In this document: piece after piece, positions 1 through 6,140 of the stretch
How the letters are laid out: every line of letters starts with the position of its first letter
Numbering within the stretch: the first letter of the stretch is position 1
NCBI GenBank assembly: GCA_003484865.1
Contig: DMZT01000309.1
Coordinates: 1 to 7,136 of the forward strand
Reading direction: 5' to 3'
Length of the DNA stretch: 7,136 nucleotides
Origin: Stenotrophomonas sp.
GTDB lineage: Bacteria > Pseudomonadota > Gammaproteobacteria > Xanthomonadales > Xanthomonadaceae
Program-made: the position numbers and the translations under genes
The notes under the pieces: model-generated
Told to the model about the DNA's origin: nothing
Database searches by the model: none
The model's input: only the letters and a program-made list of their open reading frames with translations

Positions 1-293
1 TGCATCGTGCCGTGCTCGGTCTCCAGCATGACACCGGAGGTGTAACGGAAGTCTTCACCGGGGCGCAGCCGCGGCTGCTCGCCGATCACCCCATCGCCGT
101 CGACATGCTCGATGCGGCCATTGGCATCGGTGATCCGCCAGTGGCGGGCCACCAGCCGTGCCGCGACGCGGCCCCGGTTGAGGATGCGGATCGTATAGGC
201 GAACGCGTAGCGGCCGTCCTCCGGGGTGGACTGGTCATCGAGGAATCGGGGGGCGACCTCGACGGAGATCGCGTAGTTTGCAGCGTCGTTCAT
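1..293 (-). CDS. apaG: ApaG protein, N-terminal 97 residues (cut by the window edge)
   Basis: ApaG is a small (about 125-residue) fibronectin-III-like beta-sandwich protein. It is usually encoded between rsmA and the diadenosine tetraphosphatase gene apaH, and its molecular role is still poorly defined. The visible part reads [20 protein letters not shown] and continues through family-typical segments: [10 protein letters not shown] (29-38), [11 protein letters not shown] (50-60), GVIGEQP (68-74), [10 protein letters not shown] (78-87) and ETEHGTM (91-97). About 28-30 C-terminal residues, including the glycine-rich end, lie beyond the window. The start is well fixed: an in-frame TAA (305-303) lies four codons before the only ATG (293-291). 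No clear Shine-Dalgarno sequence precedes it. The gene follows rsmA after an unusually wide 123-bp gap. Identification rests on both sequence and position. apaH would be expected next, but this cannot be seen. Confidence 0.95.
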   Translation of the reverse strand, partial: MNDAANYAISVEVAPRFLDDQSTPEDGRYAFAYTIRILNRGRVAARLVARHWRITDANGRIEHVDGDGVIGEQPRLRPGEDFRYTSGVMLETEHGTM

Positions 294-332
294 GCAGGCA
301 GTTTAGTGAATGTTGTGCACGATGAGATGAGT

Positions 333-350
333 GCTGCCCAAGCTGGCAGC
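333..350. repeat. Perfect 6-bp inverted repeat in the rsmA-apaG gap
   Basis: GCTGCC (333-338) and GGCAGC (345-350) are exact reverse complements around a 6-nt loop, about 40 bp before the apaG ATG. No T-run follows on the minus strand, so it does not look like an intrinsic terminator. A hairpin in the apaG leader or a small operator dyad are the options; neither is shown. Confidence 0.4.
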
Positions 351-382
351 GCCCCCGTCATGGATGTCAGGCGGTTCTACGT

Positions 383-416
383 GCGCGCGGCCGGTGCTGG
401 CCACGAGGTGGCGCGC
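383..416. repeat. G+C-rich hairpin potential just after rsmA
   Basis: GCGCGC at 383-388 and at 411-416 can pair. Alternative inner stems are GGCC (389-392) with GGCC (399-402) and CCAC (401-404) with GTGG (408-411). The structure begins immediately after the rsmA TGA (419-417) in the transcribed direction. No T-run follows on the minus strand. It may be a transcript-processing or pausing element, or chance in G+C-rich sequence, because GCGCGC is self-complementary. Confidence 0.35.
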
Positions 417-1247
417 TCAACCCTGCGGCGCGTCAGCCTCGTACGGGACGTTGGCCAGCGCGATGAACTGCGCCACGTCCAGCTGCTCGGCGCGGGCATC
501 GCTGCGCACGCCAGCCGCTTCGAACTGCTCGGGGGTGCACACATTCTGCAGGGCGTTGCGCAGGGTCTTGCGGCGCTGCCCGAAGGCGGCCTTGACCACA
601 TGGGCAAAGCGTTTGCGGTCCAGGATGCCGACCGTGGCCGGATCGCGCGGGACCAGCCGCACCACCGCTGAATCGACCTTGGGCGGCGGGCGGAACGCAC
701 CCGGCGGCACCACGAACAGCGAGGTCACCTTGCAGAACGCCTGCAGCATCACGCTCAGCCGGCCATACACCTTGCTGCCCGGATCGGCGGCCATGCGGTC
801 GACCACTTCCTTCTGCAGCATGAAGTGCATGTCGGTGATCACCGCGGCGTGGTCCAGCGCATGGAACAGGATCGGCGAGGAGATGTTGTAGGGCAGGTTG
901 CCGACCAGGCGGATCGGGCTGCCGGCAGCCAGCTCGGTGAAATCCACCTGCAGCACGTCGCGGTGGATGATGGTCATCTCGCCCAGCGGTTCGGCGGCGG
1001 CGGCCAGCGGGCCGACCAGATCCCGATCGAACTCGATCACGGTCAGCTTCGGGTGGCGGCGCAGCAGCGGCAGGGTGATCGCGCCCTGGCCCGGGCCGAT
1101 CTCGACCAGTCGGTCGCCGTCTTTCGGGCTGACCGCCAGCACGATCTTGTCGATGTAGCTGCGGTCGGCGAGGAAGTGCTGGCCGAGCTGCTTCTTGGCG
1201 GGGCCGGAAAAACCGGGCGCGCCGGAGGAGGAATACGAAGAAGTCAT
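417..1247 (-). CDS. rsmA: 16S rRNA (adenine1518-N6/adenine1519-N6)-dimethyltransferase RsmA (KsgA)
   Basis: RsmA uses S-adenosylmethionine to dimethylate two adjacent adenines near the 3' end of 16S rRNA, a late checkpoint in 30S maturation in the cytoplasm. The 276-residue protein has the usual family length. The order is: a Ser/Gly-rich N-terminal tail, GQHFL (22-26), the SAM-binding motif VEIGPGQGAI (48-57), an acidic end of strand 2 (EFD, 72-74), the catalytic NLPY (117-120), and the C-terminal hallmarks FRPPPKVDSAVVRL (185-198) and FGQRRKTLRNAL (222-233). I chose the ATG at 1247 rather than the in-frame ATG 12 codons upstream (1283). The 1247 start forms a 4-bp ATGA overlap with the pdxA stop and gives a normal-length N-terminus. 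No Shine-Dalgarno sequence is obvious, so coupling to pdxA translation is likely. All key motifs are intact. Confidence 0.97.
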   Translation of the reverse strand: MTSSYSSSGAPGFSGPAKKQLGQHFLADRSYIDKIVLAVSPKDGDRLVEIGPGQGAITLPLLRRHPKLTVIEFDRDLVGPLAAAAEPLGEMTIIHRDVLQVDFTELAAGSPIRLVGNLPYNISSPILFHALDHAAVITDMHFMLQKEVVDRMAADPGSKVYGRLSVMLQAFCKVTSLFVVPPGAFRPPPKVDSAVVRLVPRDPATVGILDRKRFAHVVKAAFGQRRKTLRNALQNVCTPEQFEAAGVRSDARAEQLDVAQFIALANVPYEADAPQG

Positions 1248-2224
1248 GGCACCAGTGTACGTTGGCGCGCCAGCCGGGCACACAGCGCGGTGGCAGCGAG
1301 GAGGCTGGACGGGTCGGCCAGGCCGCGGCCGGCCAGATCCAGGGCGGTGCCATGGTCGACCGCGACGCGCGGGTAGGGCAGGCCCAGGGTGATGTTGACG
1401 GCCTGCTCGAAGCCGCTGTACTTGAGCACCGGCAGGCCCTGGTCGTGGTACATGGCCAGCACCGTGTCGAACCCGGCCAGCTTGGCCGGCAGGAAGGCGG
1501 TGTCGGCCGGCAGCGGCCCGGCCAGGTCCATGCCCTGGGCGCGCAGGCGCGCCAGCAGCGGGATGATCAGGTCCAGTTCTTCGCGCCCCAGATGACCGTC
1601 TTCGCCGCCGTGCGGGTTGAGCCCGAGCACGGCGATGCGCGGCGAGGCCAGCCCGAAATCGCGCTGCAGGGCGTCGTGGACGATCTTCAGGGTGAGTGCC
1701 AGGCCATCGGCCGTGATCGCATCGGCCACCGCGCGCAACGGCAGGTGGGTGGTGGCCAGGGCGACCCGGACGATGTCATTGGCGAGCATCATCACCACCG
1801 GGGTGCGGGCCTGGTCGGCCAGCAGTTCGGTGGTGCCGCTGTAGGCGATGCCGCCCTCGTTGATGACCGCCTTGTGCACCGGGCCGGTGACCACGCCGGC
1901 AAGTTCACCGGACAGGCAGGCCTGCCCGGCCTGGCGCAGCGCGCCGATCACCGCCCCGGCGTTGGCAGGATCCGGCGTGCCGAAGCGCGAGGGCACGGCA
2001 TTGGGGACCGCGCGCAACGGCAGATCGCCCGGCTGGCGGGCGATGGCGTCTTCAGGCAGGAGCTGCAGGGGCAGCGACAGCGCAGCGGCGGCAGCCTGCA
2101 GCGTGTCGGGGTCGGCGAAGGCCAGCAGCCGGCAATCGGTGCGCGGCTGCTGGATCAGACGGAGGCAGAGCTCCGGGCCGATCCCCGCCGGCTCGCCCGG
2201 TACCAGCGCGAGCTGCGGGAGCAT
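1244..2224 (-). CDS. pdxA: 4-hydroxythreonine-4-phosphate dehydrogenase PdxA
   Basis: PdxA oxidises 4-phosphohydroxy-L-threonine with NAD(P)+ in the DXP-dependent route to pyridoxal 5'-phosphate. The product decarboxylates and is condensed with deoxyxylulose phosphate by PdxJ. The 326-residue protein shows VPGEPAGIGPEL (8-19), TGPVHKAVIN (113-122), ATTHLPL (157-163), GLNPHGGEDG (201-210), GPLPADTAF (236-244), MYHDQGLPVLKY (258-269), NITLGLP (277-283) and VDHGTALDLAGRG (289-301). His160, His205 and His260 have the same 45/55 spacing as the metal-ligand histidines of the E. coli enzyme. One oddity is that the segment read as GHTE in E. coli PdxA is GTTE here (130-133), so a substrate-contacting His is replaced by Thr131. 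The ATG lies 3 bp after the surA stop, and the TGA overlaps the rsmA ATG. There is no clear ribosome-binding site, which fits coupled translation. Confidence 0.97.
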   Translation of the reverse strand: MLPQLALVPGEPAGIGPELCLRLIQQPRTDCRLLAFADPDTLQAAAAALSLPLQLLPEDAIARQPGDLPLRAVPNAVPSRFGTPDPANAGAVIGALRQAGQACLSGELAGVVTGPVHKAVINEGGIAYSGTTELLADQARTPVVMMLANDIVRVALATTHLPLRAVADAITADGLALTLKIVHDALQRDFGLASPRIAVLGLNPHGGEDGHLGREELDLIIPLLARLRAQGMDLAGPLPADTAFLPAKLAGFDTVLAMYHDQGLPVLKYSGFEQAVNITLGLPYPRVAVDHGTALDLAGRGLADPSSLLAATALCARLARQRTLVP

Positions 2225-2227
2225 GGA

Positions 2228-3574
2228 TCAGGACTGCGGCGGCGTGGTCGCCGCGGCACCCGGGGCATAGCCGCGCATATCCACGTAGGCTTCGCCACGC
2301 AGTTCCTGCAGGAAGCGGTTGTACTCTTCCTCCAGCTTGCGGCGGCCGATCGTTTCACGGATCTGGGCGCGCTGGTTGTCGGTGGTGGCATCGGTCTGGC
2401 GCGTGGCGACGCGCTGGACGATGTGCCAGCCGGCATCGGTACGGAACGGCTGGCTCACGCCGCCGTCGGTGATGCCTTCAACCTGCTTGCCGAAGTCCGG
2501 ACCGAAGGCATCGGCCGGGAACCAGCCCAGATCGCCGCCCTGGCCCTTGCTGTTGTTGTCTTCCGAGGATTCCTTGGCCACTGCATCGAACTCGGCGCCG
2601 CCGGCGATGCGGGCACGCAGGGTGTCGATCTTGGCCTTGGCCGCGGCATTGTCCTGCTGGTCGGTGATGCGGACCAGGATATGACGGGCGTGGTATTCGG
2701 TGATGGTGTGACCGCCGTCAGCGGCCGCGCTGGCATCACGCACCTCGACCAGCTTCAGCAGCTGGAAACCACTGGGACCACGCAGCGGGCCGACCACGTC
2801 GCCGGACTTCATCTCTTTCATCATCTGCGCGAAGGCATTCGGGATTTCATCCAGCGAACGCCAGCCCAGGTCGCCGCCTTCCAGCGCGTTGGGGCTGTCC
2901 GAATAACGGACGGCGGCCGCGTTGAAGTCGAGCTCGCCCTTGTCCAGCAGCGCCTTGACGCCATCGGCCTTCTTCTGGCCGGTGGTGATCTGCTCGGCGG
3001 TGGCGCCTTCCGGCAGGCCGATCAGGATGTGGGCCAGGTGGTACTGGGTGCCCACGGTGGCCTGCTGCTTGAGCGCGCCATCCACTTCGCCTTCGCTGAC
3101 GGTGATGCGGCTCTGCGCGAAGCTCTGGCGCAGGCGCTGGACGGTGATCTCGTCACGCACCGAATTGCGGAAATCGTTGAAATCCAGGCCATCGCTGGCC
3201 AGACGCTGGCGCAGGGCATCCAGGGTGGAACCGTTCTGCTGGGCGATGGCGTTGATGGCCTGGTTCAGTTCCTGATCGCTGACCTTGATGCCGCTGCTCT
3301 CGGCACGCGCCACCTGCAGCTTCACCAGTACCAGACGCTCGAGCACCTGGCGGCTGAGCACGTCATCAGGCGGCAGCTGGTTTTCACGACCGGCGTACTG
3401 GGCCTTGATGTTCTGGACGGCGCGGTCCAGTTCGCTCTGCAGCACGACGTCCTCATCGACGATCGCCGCGATGCGGTCCAGCGGCTGACTCTGCTGGGCC
3501 AGCACCTGCAACGGGGCCGTCGCGGAGGAGACCGCCAGCAGGGAGGCGAGGAGTACGGGAAGGGTCTTGGTCAT
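2228..3574 (-). CDS. surA: Periplasmic chaperone / peptidyl-prolyl isomerase SurA
   Basis: SurA escorts unfolded outer-membrane proteins across the periplasm to the BAM complex; LptD is a known client in E. coli. The 448-residue precursor begins with a Sec signal peptide (MTK, then a hydrophobic core), with likely cleavage after VLA at 26. The chaperone N-domain follows: LDRIAAIVDEDVVLQSEL (32-49), VLERLVLVKLQ (77-87), and a helical region to about 165. Two parvulin-type domains come next. The first starts near YHLAHIL (178-184) and includes GGDLGWRS (233-240). The second starts near YHARHIL (294-300) and includes GGDLGWFPADAF (346-357). A C-terminal helix and an Ala/Pro-rich tail close the protein. 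Its ATG overlaps the lptD stop as ATGA (3574-3571), and pdxA starts 3 bp after its TGA. Placing chaperone and client in one operon is the known arrangement. Confidence 0.97.
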   Translation of the reverse strand: MTKTLPVLLASLLAVSSATAPLQVLAQQSQPLDRIAAIVDEDVVLQSELDRAVQNIKAQYAGRENQLPPDDVLSRQVLERLVLVKLQVARAESSGIKVSDQELNQAINAIAQQNGSTLDALRQRLASDGLDFNDFRNSVRDEITVQRLRQSFAQSRITVSEGEVDGALKQQATVGTQYHLAHILIGLPEGATAEQITTGQKKADGVKALLDKGELDFNAAAVRYSDSPNALEGGDLGWRSLDEIPNAFAQMMKEMKSGDVVGPLRGPSGFQLLKLVEVRDASAAADGGHTITEYHARHILVRITDQQDNAAAKAKIDTLRARIAGGAEFDAVAKESSEDNNSKGQGGDLGWFPADAFGPDFGKQVEGITDGGVSQPFRTDAGWHIVQRVATRQTDATTDNQRAQIRETIGRRKLEEEYNRFLQELRGEAYVDMRGYAPGAAATTPPQS

Positions 3575-6024
3575 GGGATCTGATTCGGATCGTAGTCGTC
3601 GCGGGCTGCACCGGTGTTGCTGGGCGGCACCAGATAGAGGTCGTCTCGGTAGTACCCGAGAATAGCACGGCGCAAGGTGCGGTCCGTGTTCTGGCCGATG
3701 GAGCTCAGGCCCTTGAGCACGAACTCGATCTGGAAGGAGTTGTTCAGTTCACCCTCGCGATTGCGCACGTAGCGGCGGGCGATGGCGCGAACGGCCAGAC
3801 AGCAGCTGTCCCACTGCACGCCACCGATGATTTCCAGCGGGGCGCGGTCCTGGATGGAGTAGTAATAGCGTCCGACCAGGCTCCAGCGCTCGTTGAGCGG
3901 GTAGAGGAAGGACAGGTCGGCCTGCTCCAGCAGCGTCCGGTCGCGGCGGGTCGCCGTGGTCGAGGCCTGTGGATTCAAGCGGCTGCGGTAGGTCAGGTTG
4001 ACGATGCCGTCGTTGGACATGAGGTAGCGCGCGCGTACGCTGGCCAGATCCTCACGCTTGTACTTGGGATCCCACTGATAGGTGGCACCCAAGGTCCAGC
4101 GGTCGTTGATCATGTAGTTCGTATCGGCGATCCAGGCCGACTTGCCCTGCTCGACCGGCGTTTCACTGCTGTTGAGCGTGACCCGGGAATCATCGAAGTA
4201 CAGGATCTGGCCGATGCTGCCCGAGAAGCGCTCCTTGCCGGTGTCCTGGTCGATGAAGCGGGTGCTCACCGCCATGGTCAGCTGGTTGGCGTCGTTCTGG
4301 CGATCGGCGCCGGAGTAGCGCGAGTCGCGGAACAGCTGGCCCCAGCTGAAGGTGAAGTCACGCGTATCGAACACCGGCAGGTCGCTCTGGTCGCGGTAGG
4401 GCGTACGCAGATAGAACAGGCGCGGTTCCAGCGTGTGCAGGAAGCGCGTGTCGCCGATGGTGGTTTCCCGATCGAAGAACAGGCCCGCGTCGATGGTGCC
4501 GATCGGCAGGCTGCGGCTCGGCGAGGTGTTGCCGCGCAATTGGTCGGGGGTCGCGGTAGCCGGGTCGATGCCGGCGGCGATCAGATTCTGCCGACGGATG
4601 TCATCGGCCAACCCGCGTTCCAAATCGTACCCGGTGTAGCGGTAGGCCAGGGTCGGGGTGACGTACCAGGCCGCGCCGCTGAACGGCATCGAGACATACG
4701 GTTTCACATCCAGTCGCGAGCCGCCGTCCATGCTGCGTGACACACCGGTGCGCTCGTATTCCTGGTCCGCGCCGAACTTCTCGTGCACGTCCAGGTGCGT
4801 GAAGTTCACCGCTTCGGCATACACGCCGGTTTCCAGCCACGGCAGCAGCGGCTTGTCCCAGTTGACGAACAGGCGCGGCTGGCGCGCGTACGGCAGGGAC
4901 GATTCGGTCAGGGTGTAATCGGTGAGCTGCCAATAGTCGGCCATCAGGCCGCCGGTCCAGTTCTCACCGGTGCCGTAGATGCCGATCTGGCTCTGCAGGT
5001 TGGAGGTGGTCACGCCGAGCAGCCGGTTGGAGAAATCCTCCAGATAGCGCTCGTCGCTGACCCAGGCCAGGCTCGCACGGGCCTGCCAGTTGGCGTTGAT
5101 GTTGTGGTACCCGCTGAACTCCACGCGGCCGCGATCCTTGTCGCGCAGCTTGTCGTTGGGCAGGTAGGCGGTCAGCAGCTCGCCGCGGCCGCCGTCGTAG
5201 AGATAGCGGAATTCGTTGTCGAGCATGAAACCGCGCTTGCTCATGTAGCGCGGCATCAGGGTGTCGTCGAAGTTCGGCGCCAGGTTCAGATAGATCGGCT
5301 GGGTGTAGTCGAAGCCGTTGCGGCCGGACAGCCCCACCTGCGGGTAAAGCAGGCCGGTCTGGCGGCGGTCATCGATCGGGAACTTGAAGTAAGGCGCCCA
5401 CAGCACCGGAACCTTGCCGATGCGCAGCACGGCATTGCGCGCGGTACCGAAGCCGGCGTCGTTATCGACCTCGATCTGCGGTGCCGAGAGCTTCCACACC
5501 GGCTGCGAGGGATCGCAGGTGGTGTAGGTGGAGCGGTGCATCTGGCCCACCGCGCCCTGCAGATCGATCGATTCGGCGCCACCGTTGCCCCGGCGGGACA
5601 CCAGTTGGTACTGGATGTCGGAGATTTTGTGGGTGTCGCTTTCCTGATTGCCTTCGGCGCGCTTGGCCTTCATCCGGATCGAGGAGTCCTGATAGCGGAC
5701 GTTGCCCTCGGCGATGTAGTTGCCGCTTTCGGTGTCGAAGCTCAGGTTGTCGGTGCCCAGGAACTGGTCGCCGCGCTTGAGCGCGACATTGCCCTGGTAG
5801 TTGGGTACCACGGAGGTACCGGTCAGTTGGTCGCCTTCGATGTCCGTCGGCTGCTGGTCACGCGTCGCGGCCGCGGCTTTGTCAGCCTTGGGCGCATCGT
5901 CGAACACGGGCAGCACGTCGGTCACCGGGCACAGGCCCCAGTTCACCGGCTTGTCGTCGGCCAGGGCCGGCAGGCAGATGGCGATACTGAGGGGGAGGGG
6001 CAGCAGGCGGAGGGCTCGGCGCAC
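3571..6024 (-). CDS. lptD: LPS-assembly outer membrane protein LptD, GTG start
   Basis: LptD is the outer-membrane beta-barrel that, with the lipoprotein plug LptE, inserts lipopolysaccharide into the outer leaflet. From a GTG at 6024 the product is 817 residues: a signal peptide with an RRALR start and a hydrophobic LLPLPLSIAICLPALA core, cleaved about residue 22; an LptA-like beta-jellyroll domain (about 60-200, with EGDQLTGT, YQGNVALKRGDQ and YIAEGNVRYQD); then the barrel to the end. The mature protein appears to have exactly four cysteines: Cys32 (WGLCP), Cys170 (TTCDP) and the adjacent pair Cys741-Cys742 (DSCCLAV). This is the set that forms the inter-domain disulfides in E. coli LptD. 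The frame is open to a TTG at 6084 (837 residues), but that would add 20 non-signal-like residues. Remembered Stenotrophomonas homologues begin MRRALRLL, matching the GTG. The TGA overlaps the surA ATG. Confidence 0.95.
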   Translation of the reverse strand: MRRALRLLPLPLSIAICLPALADDKPVNWGLCPVTDVLPVFDDAPKADKAAAATRDQQPTDIEGDQLTGTSVVPNYQGNVALKRGDQFLGTDNLSFDTESGNYIAEGNVRYQDSSIRMKAKRAEGNQESDTHKISDIQYQLVSRRGNGGAESIDLQGAVGQMHRSTYTTCDPSQPVWKLSAPQIEVDNDAGFGTARNAVLRIGKVPVLWAPYFKFPIDDRRQTGLLYPQVGLSGRNGFDYTQPIYLNLAPNFDDTLMPRYMSKRGFMLDNEFRYLYDGGRGELLTAYLPNDKLRDKDRGRVEFSGYHNINANWQARASLAWVSDERYLEDFSNRLLGVTTSNLQSQIGIYGTGENWTGGLMADYWQLTDYTLTESSLPYARQPRLFVNWDKPLLPWLETGVYAEAVNFTHLDVHEKFGADQEYERTGVSRSMDGGSRLDVKPYVSMPFSGAAWYVTPTLAYRYTGYDLERGLADDIRRQNLIAAGIDPATATPDQLRGNTSPSRSLPIGTIDAGLFFDRETTIGDTRFLHTLEPRLFYLRTPYRDQSDLPVFDTRDFTFSWGQLFRDSRYSGADRQNDANQLTMAVSTRFIDQDTGKERFSGSIGQILYFDDSRVTLNSSETPVEQGKSAWIADTNYMINDRWTLGATYQWDPKYKREDLASVRARYLMSNDGIVNLTYRSRLNPQASTTATRRDRTLLEQADLSFLYPLNERWSLVGRYYYSIQDRAPLEIIGGVQWDSCCLAVRAIARRYVRNREGELNNSFQIEFVLKGLSSIGQNTDRTLRRAILGYYRDDLYLVPPSNTGAARDDYDPNQIP

Positions 6025-6058
6025 GCGGTATCGGATTCGGGCGAAAACGGATCGTAGC

Positions 6059-6084
6059 TTGCCCCATCCCTTGCATAGGGGCAA
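6059..6084. repeat. Perfect 7-bp inverted repeat upstream of lptD
   Basis: The plus strand has TTGCCCC at 6059-6065 and its exact reverse complement GGGGCAA at 6078-6084, separated by 12 nt. The spacer can form a smaller alternative pairing (CCCT with AGGG, at 6068-6071 and 6077-6080). The repeat directly adjoins the larger hairpin at 6083-6119, sharing two bases, and ends 34 bp before the proposed lptD GTG. It could be an RNA stem in the leader or a dyad operator. I recognise no known regulator consensus. Confidence 0.5.
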
Positions 6085-6119
6085 TGAAGGTCCCGCCCAC
6101 GCAGGGGGCCGGGTTCATT
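6083..6119 (-). repeat. Imperfect inverted repeat (hairpin) upstream of lptD
   Basis: On the minus strand the outer arms AATGAA (6119-6114) and TTCATT (6088-6083) are perfectly complementary. Inside them CCCGGCCC (6113-6106) pairs with GGGCGGG (6098-6092), with one bulged G. The loop is 7 nt, and an ACC bulge lies on the 3' side. The stem totals about 13 pairs, mostly G-C. No T-run follows on either strand, so it is not a standard intrinsic terminator. It could end or stabilise the upstream transcript, or act in the lptD leader. Confidence 0.55.
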
Positions 6120-6140
6120 CCAAGGCCCGGTCCGCGCGGT

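Larger units (their letters stand above)
6025..6140 (-). promoter_or_regulatory. Intergenic leader before lptD; no convincing promoter hexamers
   Basis: This 116-bp gap lies between the TGA of the deacetylase-like gene and the proposed GTG of lptD. It would hold an lptD promoter or 5' leader if the gene is not simply read through from upstream. I looked on the minus strand for sigma-70 hexamers and for a sigma-E-type GGAACTT/TCTGA pair, because lptD is sigma-E-controlled in E. coli. I found only weak partial matches. Two adjoining inverted repeats occupy 6059-6119. There is no Shine-Dalgarno sequence before the GTG. A regulatory role is inferred from position and structure only. Confidence 0.35.

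Noticed and set aside
12..671. A 219-codon plus-strand frame crossing apaG, the gap and the end of rsmA
   Set aside because: It covers the antisense of two identified genes. The stretch through the 123-bp gap has no start, ribosome-binding site or protein features of its own.
1248..1283. Upstream ATG at 1283 as the start of rsmA
   Set aside because: It would add 12 residues and a 40-bp overlap with pdxA. The ATG at 1247 in the ATGA overlap gives the usual family length.
1262..3583. A 773-codon open frame on the plus strand, opposite pdxA and surA
   Set aside because: It runs antisense across two clearly real genes, starts at TTG, and its translation is rich in Gln, Gly, Arg, His, Val and Ala with no recognisable domain. 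This is the usual mirror of strong G/C third-position bias in high-G+C DNA.
3798..3810. Near-perfect palindrome GACAGC-A-GCTGTC
   Set aside because: It falls on the conserved Asp-Ser-Cys-Cys codons of lptD, so protein constraint explains it. There is nothing regulatory around it.
5991..6014. G-rich run on the plus strand (GGGGGAGGGG and nearby G tracts), a possible G-quadruplex
   Set aside because: Only three tracts of three or more G are clearly separated and one loop is long. The run is explained by Pro/Leu codons of the LptD signal peptide on the other strand.
4783..6057. A 424-codon open frame on the plus strand, opposite lptD
   Set aside because: It is antisense to the coding sequence of lptD, has the same low-complexity Val/Gly/Ala/Gln/Arg composition, and shows no domain. 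Its length is explained by codon bias.
5882..6118. A 78-codon minus-strand frame starting in the deacetylase-lptD gap
   Set aside because: It overlaps the start of lptD in another frame, and after the gap its translation turns into Arg/Pro/Ala-rich out-of-frame sequence with no domain.
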